A program made the translations under genes and the position numbers. From contig NMRA01000052.1 in the NCBI GenBank assembly GCA_002633005.1, positions 981,235-1,045,234 of the forward strand: a stretch of DNA of 64,000 nucleotides. The letters run 5' to 3'. Under the pieces are notes generated by a model that did no database searches, was not told the origin of the DNA, and saw only the letters and a list, made by a program, of their open reading frames with translations. Of this stretch, positions 1-15,200 are shown one piece after another; the stretch's first letter is position 1; the number at the start of each line of letters is the position of its first letter. The stretch comes from Phoronis australis (Eukaryota > Phoronida > Phoronidae).

Positions 1-239
1 GCCTTACGAGTGAAAGTTGTGCGATTAAGTTACTACTTGGTCCTTAGATCTCAGCATATTTTGCTTGCCATTTCTTTCGAGTTCTTGTTAAAAATAACCA
101 CTGAATTTTGCTGCTATCTGGAGTTGTGTTTGTTTCGTTCGGACGTTTTGATCATTAACCAACCAGATACGTTCCTAGGGCGGTGGAGAATACCAGTGCC
201 AAGCATGTGCGAGAATTTTGTGTGCATGGTTTTCGTTAG

Positions 240-3200
240 GTCTCTCTTGTTGACGAGGCGAAAGGGTTTATAAAGGGCGAGTCGAGCTTCAGTCCCGATG
301 CACGCAGCGATGGTGGTGTCGACAACATGTCTTGGGACCATGAGATCCCTGACATGAGCCTTGAGGATGAGTTTAACAGGGTTAGTACAGTGGTGACTCA
401 TTTCTTTGTATGCTCTGTGCTCTATTTCTTCAAGTGCCTGGAGCCCAAGACAAATGCTGTTCGAGGACTTCTGTGTTGGCTCTGTTCATCTTTTGGGTGA
501 AATTTGTGAAGTAATTGTTCCCTAATTTTGCACATTCACCTCTGTCAGTTGGACCACCCAGAGTTCCAACCAAACTTTTTTTTGGTTTTCTCCTTTCACC
601 CATGTCAAGTTGACATTTTCTTATTGTTACCAAAAAATGTAAGCCAGAAATTTCATCCAATTTAAAATTTCTCTTTGTAAAGAATTCTTGTTTTTGCAAG
701 TTTGTTTATACTAAGATAGAACTTTCTGGTAAATTTGGTAACTAGTTAATATGTACTTGCTGCATGCGATCAATGTCCATTGGTTTCACAATACCCCAAT
801 TTTCGAAAGAGAACTTGTTTATTTAATACAAAAGTAGGGAACAGTTGCCGTTATACATTGACATTATAGGTATGTAAGCATTTTGTTACTAAGATTCAGT
901 TATTAAAAATTAGCTTCGAAGGACTGCAGTAATGTGTGTGCTTGATTGAACCGCTCATAGGCTTGTAACCACCCCATGGTTTAAATGAAAGCTTAATCAT
1001 TTCAGTTTGAATTTGAACATTTCTAAATGAGGCTGTAATACGTCACTTGAAAATGTACTCGTATGCTTGAAAATGCAATAACTTTCAAATCTATGCCTGT
1101 TGAAATAAGTGACTGGTTTTGTGGCCACTGCTATATTTTAATTGCTGTTCAAGAGATTTATTATGTATTGCAGCAAAAGTTTCTTTACTAATAATTTTTC
1201 ACTTTTAAGAGTTTTTTGAAAATGCAGTTTATGTAAGTAATTTTTTTAAAATATCACACCAGAAGCTAAAAATTAGTTGTGTACTGTACAAAATGATTTC
1301 TTTTCTCATTCTAAAAATTGCCGATGCCATTTTCTACACAAAAAGCTATTTTACACTTAAAATCCTATTAGTTAGCAGTAGACATAGTTATTAGGCTATT
1401 GTTCATGATGCTATGTCTGATTGTATAGTGCCTGTGTATGGATTTGAGTGAAATTCTTGGTTGCTTGGTTTGGGTCTGTCCCAGCACTCGCTCATGCTTT
1501 CTGTGTCGCGATCTATGCCCTATGTCACAACCTTTGACCTGTCTTCTACAGTTTTCTCACCTTTGTTGCACCATCTCTAGCCTAACTCCATGTGTCGTTT
1601 CTACGTGCTTTAAAGCATCTCACTGCTATCATCGTGGCATTTGTTTTGCATTACTGGATCACCAACTGGTCGGCAATAGGTCGTTTTTGGCTAGTGGAAA
1701 GTTGTTCTATCCGGCATAAGATTGCATGTAGATTTTACGCAGTTTCTGTTCATTTTTTTTAATGAACATGAATGACTGATTATTGATAGGTGACATTCCT
1801 TGATAGCACTGGATCTATTTTTTTTTAATTTGTTAAAGACTAGTATATATTGATTAGGCTCTCTACTGAAACCTTCAAGAGCTCCATTGTTCAATAACGT
1901 TCGTTGAATTTCCAAGAATCTTTTTATGGAATAGATAGCCACTGCAACAGCTACCGGAATGGTCGCGTTTTTGTTTCTTGTTACAAGTAGTTGCGTTTCT
2001 GTTTTGGCTTTGTTGCCAGCATATACGGATAGGAAAATTTAATGTATCATCTAATAATCAAGCCAGTATACACACATCATGATAGGAATTCAGATTTTTC
2101 ACTGTTTGTATAGTAATAAAAGGTAAAAAATCAATAGAAATTATTATGCATTTGGATTTGCGGTACTTGGAAATAGCTGCTGACCTATTCTTATGTGTCT
2201 CCATACCATGTAACATCGAGGTGAATCATCTGTTGTCATTGATCGTTGTTCTTGAATTTGGGATGACCAATATTTCCTATTACTAAAATTTGTACAATCT
2301 CTGACATTGAGCAAACTAGTTTTAACTAGAATTAAAATTCTTCACTAGCGTAACTAGAGAATTTTACCATAGTCAGGACTAGGATGGAAGAATATCGAAA
2401 ACATTATTCATTACTGGTAGAATTTACTTAGTAGAAGACAGCATTTGATTTTGAACTTCCACTTATTCCTTTTGTCTCATCTGTGACATTTTCTGACCCT
2501 GAGGTGATGTTCAGGACACAAGATCCTGTCACATGCCCCCTTCATGTTTTGATGAATATAACAAAACAACTTTTTTGTTGTACATTTCTTTTGTTTTTGT
2601 GTGAGTGACATCTTATTTTAATGTTCTATGATCGGCTAAGATGCTGTTGGCTTTTCTGTGTTTCGAAGTTACCTTGTGTCACGACAGGTTACGCTGTTGG
2701 TCAATGCTTGAGTTTGTCACACTGTTTGACACTTACCAGCTATCTAGTATAGCACTAGTGAGTGCCTGTTGAATTACAGTATTTGCCGATAGCACGTAAA
2801 GAAAGGCACCTTTAATAACATTAATAGAATGCACCAAATGTTATATGGTGTGTATTTATTTAGTGACATTGGGCTTGAAGTGACTTCAACAACGACAACA
2901 GAATAAACAGCATGAAATAGGCTCAGATTCCAAATATTTTCATTGTAGCTTCATTGCCTTATATTGACGAAGAGATTGATTCATTAGCTATCATAGTTTC
3001 TGTCAATCCAAACCGTGTCACCTTAGGAACTGGCACGGCAGCAAATGAAATACCAAGAACACGAGCAGCAGAGAATTAGGGCGGAGGAACAACAGAGAGT
3101 CAGGGCCGAGGAGCAGCAGGCGTGGCGGGAACAACAGACGCAAGAAGAGGCGAGGCGACGAGCGGAGGAAGACAGACGAAGGGCGGAGCTTGAAGAGAAA

Positions 3201-6200
3201 CGGCTGGAGGAGATGGAGAGAGAGCAGCGTCGACGGACGTCAATCAAGGTGCAGGAGGAACAGAAGGCATTGTTGGAGAAACAGAGGTCGGGTGATGTTA
3301 ACAGGTAAGGGGGTACAGACAGAGGTGATGTTTGGTTGTGTGTTCTTAAGGGGGTGGAGACGGGAGGCAGGGTTTTGTTATGTGTCTATCCATTGTTAGT
3401 ACTTATCAGTTTTGAAGTCAATGTTAAATTTACAATACACCAAGACCTACCCTTTTGTAATGGATAAGCCCATCTTTGTTCAAGCGGTAACCTTGCTCCT
3501 TGATTTTGCTCAAGTGTTTCACAAATACCCGCACGAACCTAAATCCTGATGTAGTCCCAGCTTCACGTATGTATTGGGCTAAAACACACGCATGTTCATG
3601 ATGAAGTTGAGGCTAGAGGGGGTAAGAGGCGAGGCTTGTGTTTTGCAAGCGAGTGAACAGCATAATAGAAGTGAAGAGGAGATTTCTTGTTCTTGTCTTT
3701 GTTGTAACATTTGAGTCTAAATTGTATATCACTACTTTCCCAACTGTAGCGTTGTTGGAATGTGTCAAACGTTTGTTCTTATGATTTCAGTTTTGTGCAC
3801 CCGTCCGCTCACACTTTCAACTTCATAGACAGTCAAGATGACCACGTGATTGAAGAACCAAAGTAAGTGTTTAATGCCCTGTCTTATCAAACAATTTTCA
3901 GAACGTCTGAGTCCATCTCAACTGGCTGCGGACAGACGGAAACTTTGTCCAGAAACTTGCCTCGAATGCAACACTGTCCAAGCCGTTGTTACTCAGATTG
4001 TAGCACACCGGGTCAGTTCCCACTCTGGGCTTTTGTCTCGTTTTTGAGGTTGTATTTGAAAACTTCCTTGTTGTAACAGAGCCCTGTGCAATAAGAATTT
4101 TGTGAAAGGCATAGTTTCCATACTTTTCATATTCATCTTCGTCATGTTGTCTCTGAATTATGTTACCATAAACTTCGACACCAGCATGAAGGAAAATTGT
4201 GTTTTTTTGTTATATTTTGAAACAGAAGCAAAAGCTAAGAGTTTCTATTATAGATCAACATGGTTTGTACTGTGTAGATTGGCCGCTGATTATATTTGAG
4301 TATTTGCGGCAATGCAGTTTGCCTTGAGAATGAAAATAAAGGTCCAAAAGAAATAACCATTACAGTGTAAATGTCCAACATGCAAAGGATCACTCTAGTG
4401 AACTGACAGCTGTCTAGTGTCATTTTTGGCCATTTGATAAAATTCTTTGTGATATTAATTTCGTAATTATTGATATCCAGGCGGTCACCGGGCAGCTCAA
4501 CATCATCTGAGCATTACCGTGACAACAGCGAGTTTCCACAGCAGCAGGTTGGCTTGGCTAGCAGGAGGACAACATCAGATTCCAAGATGTCATACTCGGA
4601 CACAGGGAGAATGGTTTCCAGGGAAGAGTTCTTCCGCTGCATGTACGGCAATAGGAAGTAAGGGGCTAAAACGTTTGTGAATCAGGTCTTCATAAACTAG
4701 ACTGACAGTTAATCACTTGGAGTTTTGGTTTCAACTGGTCACTTCATGGTTGATATTGCTCGATAAAACAGTTGTTTTCATACTGCTTCGTCCTAAGATT
4801 TTTGGAAGATAGTCAACGGAGATTAATTGCTTTTGACGCATGACTTTTGACAAAGCAACACCAGCTGAACATTTATACACTGTACTCTATGAATAAATTT
4901 AAAGCACCATCCGCTGTCTATTCCGTTCATGGTGCTGGGTGATCTTCCAATATGACCTGTGTCGTATTCCAACTGTTATTAACAACACAAATTCTTATGT
5001 ATTCTCGTTTCCAGTGGCACTGCGGAACAGTATCACAACGCACCCAGTCCCACCACACCACCGTATGCACAACAGAGGTCGCCGGTGACATGTGTTAACC
5101 CGGTAGGTGATGCAGAAAACCAGGTTTTTTGCCTTGCATGAGAAGATATTGCACCATTTTTGAAAGCCATTGTTTGTGTCCCTGTTTTTGGACTGGAACC
5201 CTTTGTTTTGTTGAACTGGATGGAGTTCACTCATTGGTTAAGTGGGAAGAATCACCGCCACCAAATCGATTCATTTAAATGTGAAATTAATTAGGATTTT
5301 GGCTTGACCTAGTTAGCGCTCTGAGAGTCTTAGATTAGTAGTTCTCGGGTTGTTCTTGTCTTATTTTGACTAAGCTTAGACTGCATGAAGGACAGCTCCA
5401 TCGACAATTGGTCAATATTTTCGAATGATCATAACAATTGCTCTTGTCACTTAATAAGTTGTCGGTCTTACTTTATGGAACATTTGTTTACCGAGAGCGA
5501 ACACTTACAATTATCTTTCCCTCTCCAATTAAATTCTCCCGTCTCATTAATGACGTTTTCGTGTGCTACATCATACCCACTGTAGAAGACTCATTGTTGT
5601 AGCAGTGCTTCCCTCTATTGTTTATATGATAATTCCAGTGTGATATAACATTACTGTATATGCTTGTATTTAAGCCCATGTGCCTGTATCCAGTGTACGG
5701 TGTAATGTATTTTCTTCAAATTTTTTATGCAGGCATTTTACATATAGGCCCATATGCCTTAAATTTTAAGTGTAATTGTGTGTTGCCTTTGTTTTTATTC
5801 TTAGGTTTAATTTAGTTTACCTTGAAAACTCATCAATTTCGTTCAGAGATAATTTCAAAGGCTTCAAACGTTGTTTTGAATGACCACTATTTCTCAACAT
5901 ATGGTCTGATGGTACCTGTGGAGTAGAGTTGTAAATGAGTTGAATTTTTGTTTTGTGTTACACGTCTTTCATGAAAAAAATGAAAATCACAACACTTACT
6001 TTGTCTGTCATATTGTGTCCTAACTTGGTGAGATTTTATTGGAACCAATATTGAATTGGATACTTGTCTGCGTCTACAGCTCTGTAGCAGATAAGCCCAG
6101 CTTCTGTTAAGGCCGTCTTGAAAGCTCTTGGACGACTAGTGAAATGTTTGGCACATATGCGCTTCCGCCTAGTGACAGAAATAGATGCAGCTTCACGTAC

Positions 6201-9200
6201 AGGTGCATGGGCTTAAAAACACTCATATAAGATATGCTGGTGCCTGGGACTCATTGCGTGCATGCTTCCCCTGAACCTGTGTTCCTTGCCTTGCAGGAGG
6301 AGGAATTCCGACAGCGTCACCAAAACATTCGCGACACGCATCGTCACGAAGCGCAGGTGGCCGCGCGTAGGTTTGAGGAAGAGAAACAGAGAATTAAACA
6401 GATACAGAAGAGCGCCGTGTACAATTACGTCAACAAGGTACTGGCACGAATGACGTCTTTTCAACTCTATGCCACAACAAATGGACCTTCTTCATAGTCA
6501 CACTTAAATGGAACTCGTTTTCGACAGCAAACTTGGTCTATCAAACTTTTTGGGGAACTACTTCAAGATCCAGTCATATGGTTGTGTCGGTGTGGTACCA
6601 AATTTTTCATCCACTTTCATGACTTTCCGTTCTTATTTTAACTGCCCGCAAACGGAAATTTGCCCAAACAGCTTATTTTAATAATGCTTACCCAGTAATA
6701 TCGCAGTTTGATGAGCGGCTAAGAAACAGCCATCTGTTCTTTTGTGCCGCTGCTTTACAAGCTAACAACTGCTAGCGAATACTCATTGTGCAACTGTTTG
6801 TTATACGCGTGTTTTGCTAGCATGTAAACTACCTAATTGCGGAAGCATCCTGCTAACAAATTAACGAGAATCCTCAGGGCGGCTGCATGCAACAGTCCCA
6901 AATAGGGACTCAACTATGTTCCCTAACTTTTCACCACTCTTGGGGACTTGTGCTACTGTAACAATGATTGCTCTTTCTAACGCTGTTTTATATTCGTTAC
7001 TAAGTCAATGTTTAGCTTTGATACACATTGAGAGTAAACTCTACATTGAGTTCTCTATATCACTGAACATAAACAGGGAGTTTTTCATGCAACGCCCCTA
7101 ATTTAAGAACTGTGTCCCTGTTTATTTTCATTGATATAAGGACTCAGTTTCTAGGTGGATTATAAGAAAATGCTGATAGTCAAAGATGAGATAATAATAA
7201 AAATAAATTAATAGAAGTACATAACATTTTTGAGACACACAAACGCCGGACATTTAGGGAAGTTAGTCAAGTCCCTATTTAGAGCTGTTTCATGCAACCA
7301 CGCACCAAACCTTAATGCTGGTTGAGAGCGCTGCCTCATTCTAGATCTATATGTGCTTCACCTATATCACTTCCCTGTCAAGTATGCAAGACTTACAGTG
7401 GGATCGGCATGCATATTGCCGTCATGACGAAGAATTCCGGTTCACTTTGTCTCAATATTTTTGGCACGTACTATATATCGTCATGTCGTACCATTCACTG
7501 TCCCTGCTCAATATTCATTTTCACTATGTTCAAGTGAAGCTTGTGGTGGTGGTGATATTCAACCCTCACAACGCGGTGTCGGTGAGTGGTCAACCGCAGC
7601 ATTGTGTATTAGCTCTGTCATAATCGCCAGTACTTGTTGTTTCCAGAGAACATCCTCCAGCAGTATACACAGTGTTGAGGGAGAAGAGTACAGCAAAGTT
7701 TCCTCACCCACCAATCCACACTACGGGGATCACCAGGGCAGAGTGCCAGGTTTGCAGCTTACCAATTCACAGTCACACGGTTTATGAGCACTTTCCGTGG
7801 TTCAATAATAGGCTATCCTGCAGATTTTTTACTACTTAATTGGGTCATGTGACAAAAACATAGATCATAGTATCTAAATGTTTCATGTGAATCCAAACGT
7901 CTGTGAGTTATGATGTTCCAAAGTTAGTCAAATCTGAACAAATTTCCAGCGTTCCACATAACCTTAAATACTTTAAGTAGTCTGACCAGTGCCCGTGTCT
8001 GACGTGTAAATCACAATTTGAGACCACAACCAGCCAGGAGCGCTTTGTCCTTAGGTTGTGCTAAGTTGGAACTAAGAGCGTTACCCTTTTTGTTTGGCCA
8101 TGTCAATTGTATATTAAACCCAACATCTTGTGTCAGGTTTCCACATGGGTAGTCAGAAGCCGTACGAGCAAAGTCAGACACCACTCAACTTTACGATTCG
8201 CCGCGAGATGCAACACATGAGGGAAGAAGTGCAGATGTTGAACAATCTCAGAGAGGTATTCAAATAAACTAAGGTGTAGTTGTGATGGGTGATGGCTTGA
8301 TGTCACTTTCTGGCCATCTCATCCAGAGAAAAGCAGTGGGTTGTGTTGATTAAGTCACTCTTACGAGATCACACAAGATGTCGCTAGTGTTGCAAGATCT
8401 TAAATGGGTTTAGCAAGGAAGCTTGCTGGCTAGTAAAATGGCTCCCACTGAATGTGATTGGTCGTCTGCGCATGGATGATAAAGTGTGGTTGTAGTAAGC
8501 TGTACATGAACACTCGGCATACTCACCAGTTTGTGTTGTGTAAGCCTAGATTTCATGGTTCAAGTATGAAAATATTGCAAGGACTGGTTGATGGTGGGAC
8601 ATCTTTGACCAACTGAGACCATGTCAGGGCAATCCACTTCTCAGAATTAAAAGAAGGAAGAGCCATGCTAGACCGTTTTGTAGGCCAACAATCAAAGGGT
8701 ATCAAAGGCACCTTATATTAGGGAATTTAGGCTGACTGTCTCAAGATTGTTTTGTAAAATTTAGAGCTTGTTTCGAGCCTTTTGTAAAGTCTTTTCGTTG
8801 AAATAAGCCATTGCTAGAATGAGCGAAATCTGCATAGAAAAATAGGATCAATTTCATTTTAATCCAAATTTTAGCCTATGATCTTGTCTCTGTAAAACCT
8901 TTTTTTTTTCTTTAGTTCCCATTATCAAACCCACAATACGAAAAATGGCTGTTTTTCATCAGTTAAAACTGGCCCTCCATTTCATTCATGCTTTCTCTTT
9001 GATCTCTTCTAGCAGGCAAAATGGATACATTTGGCAATTTGGGAGGGCAGTGGGAATAGTGCATTATTAGAGAAGGGGTGTTTACATCACTATTACAATT
9101 TCCTGTGTTGTTTTCAGCGTTTACAATATAAGACTGAACAGAGCTTCAGTTTGTGGACAATTCCACCATGGGGTGTTTGTTTGATCACTTTGTTACAGTT

Positions 9201-12200
9201 GGTATCCATTCCTGAGCTAAATAATGGGCAATCTCCCCTTCACTTGAAATGAGCTAGGCTATTAATACTCCTGGGTCAAGACATACTGAATGGAGAAAGT
9301 ACTAATACTGATTTCATTATTCCATTTGCGCAATTAGTTGGATGAAATTTATTGTTTACAGTGTCACTGATAAATATGTCTTTAAACAAACACATTGGCT
9401 TTGCAGAACATTGAGAGTCGGCTCAAGGTGAAGCTCCCTGACGATTTGCCTGGTGCCCTGAAGGATGGTGTGGTCCTGTGTCACTTGGCCAATCATGTCA
9501 GACCACGCTCAATATCCAGTATACATGTCCCATCACCAGCTGTGGTGAGTTTAGCTGGAAATTGTGTGAAAACGTAATCATGTTAGATATAATTGACCTA
9601 TCACAAGCTCTGCCCCTGTGCGAAAAGTCGTCAAACAAACAATAAGTTTTACCCCACAACATGTTGTTTGTTGGGTCATAAGGCGGCTTGGAAACGAAGG
9701 TTTGTCAAGAATGCTAGGTTGTGATTGGTCAATTAAGCTGTCTCTCCAAATCCTGGCTATAGGTCAATTACAAAGACAGTGCTATCCCCATGTACAGGTC
9801 AGGGTAGTGATAGTGGGTTTATGTAATGCAGTTAATCAGTTCAATCAAGGCTTGATATCATCAGAACACAATAGCCCAGTTGAAACAACCACCTCCGATG
9901 AAAGAGGTGCTGGGAATAGATTACTGCCAGCTACACAGCTAGCTTCTTTCCAGCTCACTGCACCCATTCTCAAAATCACTTCAAGGTTTCATGTTTGTGG
10001 TTTCGAGTGCCGCAATTTTTAGAAGTTTACACTGTCATTTTTAAGACGCACTGAATCATGAATTTCGTTATCTTTTTCTAGCCAAAGTTGACCTTGGCCA
10101 AATGTAGGAGAAACGTGGAGAACTTTCTTGACGCCTGTGTTAAAATAGGAGTGGATAAGGTGAGTGTCGGTTATTATGGACACCCAGTCCACTGCACTGT
10201 ACACGCTTTACACACTGTTCAGCTCTCCATAGCATGTCGGAGCACAGCAGTCACAACTACAGGTCTCCAGAGCATATAAGCTACTGTTCAAAGTGCTTAT
10301 GGATGCCGTGTTGCCAGTATTGAAATAGGTTGTTTGGCGTACGAAAACAATTTTAGAAGTCCGTTAATTCTGAAAATGTAAATTATTCAATTTACACTGT
10401 ATAGTCCGTGTATTTCTTTAATTGTTGCTATGACATACTTGACGGCTTTGACTTTACATCTTGTACGTATTGCTGTAAATTTTTAAAAAGTCACCTTAAA
10501 ACTAGGAAAGTATAATTCTTAGGAAGGATTATGACCGTGCTAAAGACCGCCTTTGTTTTGAATCCAANAATCTGCATAGCAAAAATAGGATCAATTTCAT
10601 TTTAATCCAAATTTTTGCCTATGATCTTTCAATGTAAAACATTTTTTTTCTTTAGTTCCCATTATCAAACCCACTGTACGAAAACTGCCTGTTTTTTATC
10701 AGTTAAAACTGGCCCTCCATTTCATTCATGCTTTCTCTTTGATCTCTTCTAGCAGGCGAAATGCATACATTTGGCAGCTTGGGAGGGCATTGGGAATAGT
10801 GCATTTAGAGAAATGGTGTTCAGTTATTACACCACTATTACAATTTCCTGTGCTGTTTTCAGCTTTCACAATATAAGACTGAACAGAGCTTGAGTTTGTG
10901 GACAATTCCACCATGGGGTGTTTGTTTGACCCCTTTTGTTACAGTTAGTATCCATTCCTGAGGTAAATAATAGGCAATCTCCCCTTCACTTGAAATGAGC
11001 TAGTCTATTATACTCCTGGGTCAAGAAATACTGAATGGAAAAGTACTTCCTGATTTCATTATTTCATCTGTGCAATTAAGTTGGATGAAATTTATTGTTT
11101 ACAGTGTCACTGATAAATATGTCTTTAAACAAACACATTGGCTTTGCAGAACATTGAGAGTCGGCTCAAGGTGAAGCTCCCTGACGACCTGCCTGGTGCC
11201 CTGAAGGATGGTGTGGTCCTGTGTCACTTGGCCAATCATGTCAGACCACGCTCAATATCCAGTATACATGTACCATCACCAGCTGTGGTGAGTTTAGCTG
11301 GAAATTGTGTGAAAACGTAATCATGTTAGATATAATTGACCTATCACAAGCTCCGCCTCCGTGCGAAAAGTCGTCAAACAAACAATAAGTTTTACCCCAC
11401 AACATGTTGTTTGTTGGGTCATATGGCGGCTTGGAAACGAAGGTGTGTCAAGAATGCTGGGTTGTGATTGGTCAGTTAAGCTGTCTCTCCAAATCCTGGC
11501 TATAGGTCAATTACAAAGACGGTGCTATCCCCATGTACAGGTCAGGGTAGTGATAGTGGGTTTATGTAATGCAGTTAATCGGTTCAATCAAGGCTTGATA
11601 TCATCAGAACACAATAGCCCAGTTGAAACAACCACCTCCGATGAAAGAGGTGTTGGGAATAGATTGCTGCCAGCTACACAGCTAGCTTTTTTCTAGCTCT
11701 CTGCACCCATTCTCGCAACCACTTTAAGGTTTCATGTTTGTGGTTTCGAGTGCCGCAATTTTTAGAAGTTTACACTGTCATTTTTAAGACGCACCGAATC
11801 ATGAATTTCGTTATCTTTTTCTAGCCAAAGTTGACCTTGGCCAAATGTAGGAGAAACGTGGAGAACTTTCTTGACGCCTGTGTTAAAATAGGAGTGGATA
11901 AGGTGAGTGTCGGTTATTAATGGACACCCAATCCACTGCACTGTACACGCTTTACACACTGTTCAGCTCTCCATAGCATGTCTGAGCACAGCAGTCACAA
12001 CTACAGGTCTCCAGAGCATATAAGCTACTGTTCAAAGTGCTTATGGATGCCGTGTTGCCAGTATTGAAATAGGTTGTTTGGCGTACGAAAACAATTTTAG
12101 AAGTCAGTTAATTCTGAAAATTTAAATTCTTCAATTTACACTGTGTAGTCCGTGTATTTCTTTAATTGTTGCTATGACATACTTGACGGCTTTGACTTTA

Positions 12201-15200
12201 CATCTTGTACGTATCGCTGTAAATTTCTAAAAAGTCACCTTAAAACTAGGAAAGTATAATTCTTAGGAAGGATTATGACCGTGCTAAAGACCGCCTTTGT
12301 TTTGAATCCAATTTGCAAAAACACTTGAAGTTAGATTTTGCCCTGTTTAGTTGGCCATAAAAAAATTGAATTGAACCTTTAACTACCCTCATAAAATCTA
12401 TTTCCGGTACCAACTTGTGTTCTTGTTGGTAACGGAAGTAAAACAATCCTATCATTGTAAGGAAAATTATCAGACTGGTTTTTTGAGAGTAAAAAGGCCC
12501 AATTTGATTTTTGTTTTTAGCCAGCTAAACGAGGCAAAATGCGGTTTCGACAATTATAGACAGAAAACTTTAATGGTCGTTTCCAATAGGGTCCTTTAGG
12601 TAACAGAATTTTGAATATGTTATTTGAACATTTGATTTTGGGTGCAACACTGGTGTTCATAAGCACTTTGCGTAGGGGTCGAACATGCTCTTTCAAGCCA
12701 CACGACGCATTAGATAATCTTATTGACACTTAAATGTCAAGACCGGTGTGATCGTTGGCTCACAGTTTCGATTGCTTTGTGACTTAAGGTTACGCAGGAC
12801 CATTGAAAAATGTCTTAATTTGCCAAACTTAGGAACATCTAGAACAATTTTAGGAATTGTTTTTAGGTGTTCAACTTTTACTTGGGAGGCTTTCAAAAAC
12901 AGGACTTTTATGATTTTTATGAAAAACTCAGACATTGCATACAAAAATTTAATGACAATTTAGAAAACGGAAAAAGCATTTTTGACATCTCATCTTCGAC
13001 ATTTATATCAAACGAAATTTGTTCGTGTTGTTGATATTGTTGTTTTGCTATAGATGTACCCTTCTTTTTTTGCTTAATTTTAATATAAAAACACGGTCAC
13101 GTAACCCAATCAATAGCAGATTGGTATAAAGTCAAAAGTCACATTCTGTGGGCTTCTTACTTTTAGAAAATATATACACTTCTACTGTAGTTTCGTAGAC
13201 ATTTGGCTGGAAAAACAGACTAGCCGATGAGGTCCTACATAACCTTAAATAATGCTTCGGAGAGCACGGATGGGTGTTCACGTGACAGGTCTACAGTTCA
13301 CACATGATTGTGAGGTGTTGGGGTTTTGTTATCGATCCAGGTAGTGACCCTTTAACCAATTAATTGGATTTCTTGTGATTATGTAATGTGTACATAATTG
13401 GCTTACTTAAGAAGAGTCGCACTTCTTTGGTTTTACGCTTTCGTCACAATTGGGCAAAATTCGGCCAGCACTGACGACACTTAACTTGTTTGCTAACGTT
13501 TGCACCTCTGAAACTGTGCAGTATCCGTGTCCCAGCAGGGAAGCCGGCCTCTGTCAATCACCTCTTTATTCGGCTGATGATACGCGACTTGATTCGCTAA
13601 TGTGTGTGAACGGACCAAATCTTGATGAAGTTGAAAAGTAATGTTTTTGTTACCTAAAGAAATAATAGGCTTCTCAAAAGGATTTTACGAGGATTCTTAC
13701 TTGGCTTTTTTGCTCTACATAAGTCACCTTTCACTCTTCTTGAGTTCTTTAAGTTTACTTTCCCCTATTGTTTAATTCTCAGCATTTACTGTAACGGAAA
13801 ACATGTTAACGTCCTGAAACGATATGTTTGAAACGGTCTGGATTGTGCCATATCATTCCCAAACAGTACGGTGTTTGTCCGGGTATGTTCACGGGGCATT
13901 TGAAACTGAAATATGGGGAAGCAGTTGTTAATCTGAGCATCAGAATTTGAAAATAAAAACTAACGGAGCTCTAATTCACTACTAAACAACTGAGGAGTTG
14001 CCTTTATGACAGTTAAGTCACATGTAAGAGGCGAATGAAAAGCCTGAGGAATATGGGCGATAAACGCCGTCCGTACAGTTTGGAACCGAAGTCAGTCCTT
14101 TGTAGACAAGCACTCACCATGACATGCCTGGGTACATGAAAAGAATAAAAAGCCATGTCTTTAATTCTTGGTACACCTATGAATAAATCTGGGTGATTAA
14201 GGCTTAGAAAAGTTGAGGGGAAGTTTTTGGAATGCGCGCGTTAAACTGGACAAATGAGGTGTACCATGTATAATCAGTTAAGAATTTGGTGCTTTCTGTC
14301 GCTTGATGCCTTTTCTTTTCTTGTCATCATCTGCTCTGCTTTCTAAACAAAACACTGTCTCTCTTCGCATTTACCACTGCGACCTGGAAAGGTCAAAAAG
14401 GCATTACACATTCTCTGCTACATTAGATTGCAAGGTCGAAGTTGAGAAAGTTAGGCCCTGGTGTGTTGCCCCCGTTTTGTTGTCTACCCTGTTGAAACCC
14501 GTTTTAAGCCCACCGTGTCGTGAATTTGTTGCCAAAACTGCCATCTTCAAGCATCATATGCTGTGATTACAGTGTCTGTTTGCTGATGAGAGTCTACTTA
14601 GATTTATAAAGTTTGGCATCTTTACAGTCCTTAATCTACCATATGGATGGTTTGACCGGAGATTTTTCATCATTAGCTTGTTTGCTAATGTTTTGTATAT
14701 CATACAAATGATAAAGATGATCGTTCTTCTCTGTGTGCGAAGTTTCACTTATGTTCCTTGGACAATAATTTCATTGGCTAAAAGAAGAACTTACAAGAAA
14801 TCGGAATTAACCTTTTTATTCAAGGGATGAAGGTTTGATTGTTGCACATTTTTAGCAACCTGCTGGAGTTTTCTCCCCATGTCATGTTAGTGGTTTGTAA
14901 ATGATGGCTTTTATGCTTGAGTCATCCGGCTTTTGTGTAGTAATTGTCGGCTCACCGAACCAGTGTTGGCTTTTTAACATCTGAACTGCTGTGTTATTGT
15001 CCGAGCTGCTTAGAACAGTGAGAAGCAAAAATTAAAATTGAAGTATCCATCCATAAATCACACGAATGTCTGATATGACGAGATCTTTCCATTTTCATTA
15101 AATTTCTTGGTATGTGTGTTAAAGGTTTTATAAAGTAATGGATCTATTCTTTGAACACTGTTTCTTATTTTTGGTGAAACTATCAAGAAACCATAGTTTC

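Noticed and set aside
1-239. Open frame at 10-273 as a possible upstream LRCH exon
   Set aside because: It is in a different frame from the exon at 240-380, has no LRR pattern, and an in-frame stop precedes 240 in the LRCH frame.
3023-3247. Ser/Cys-rich antisense open frame
   Set aside because: Exact shadow of the Glu/Arg-rich LRCH coiled-coil exon on the + strand.
9618-10022. 134-residue open frame repeated as 111 residues at 11361-11696
   Set aside because: Its conservation between copies is explained by the 1.74-kb duplication; it is intronic and resembles no family.
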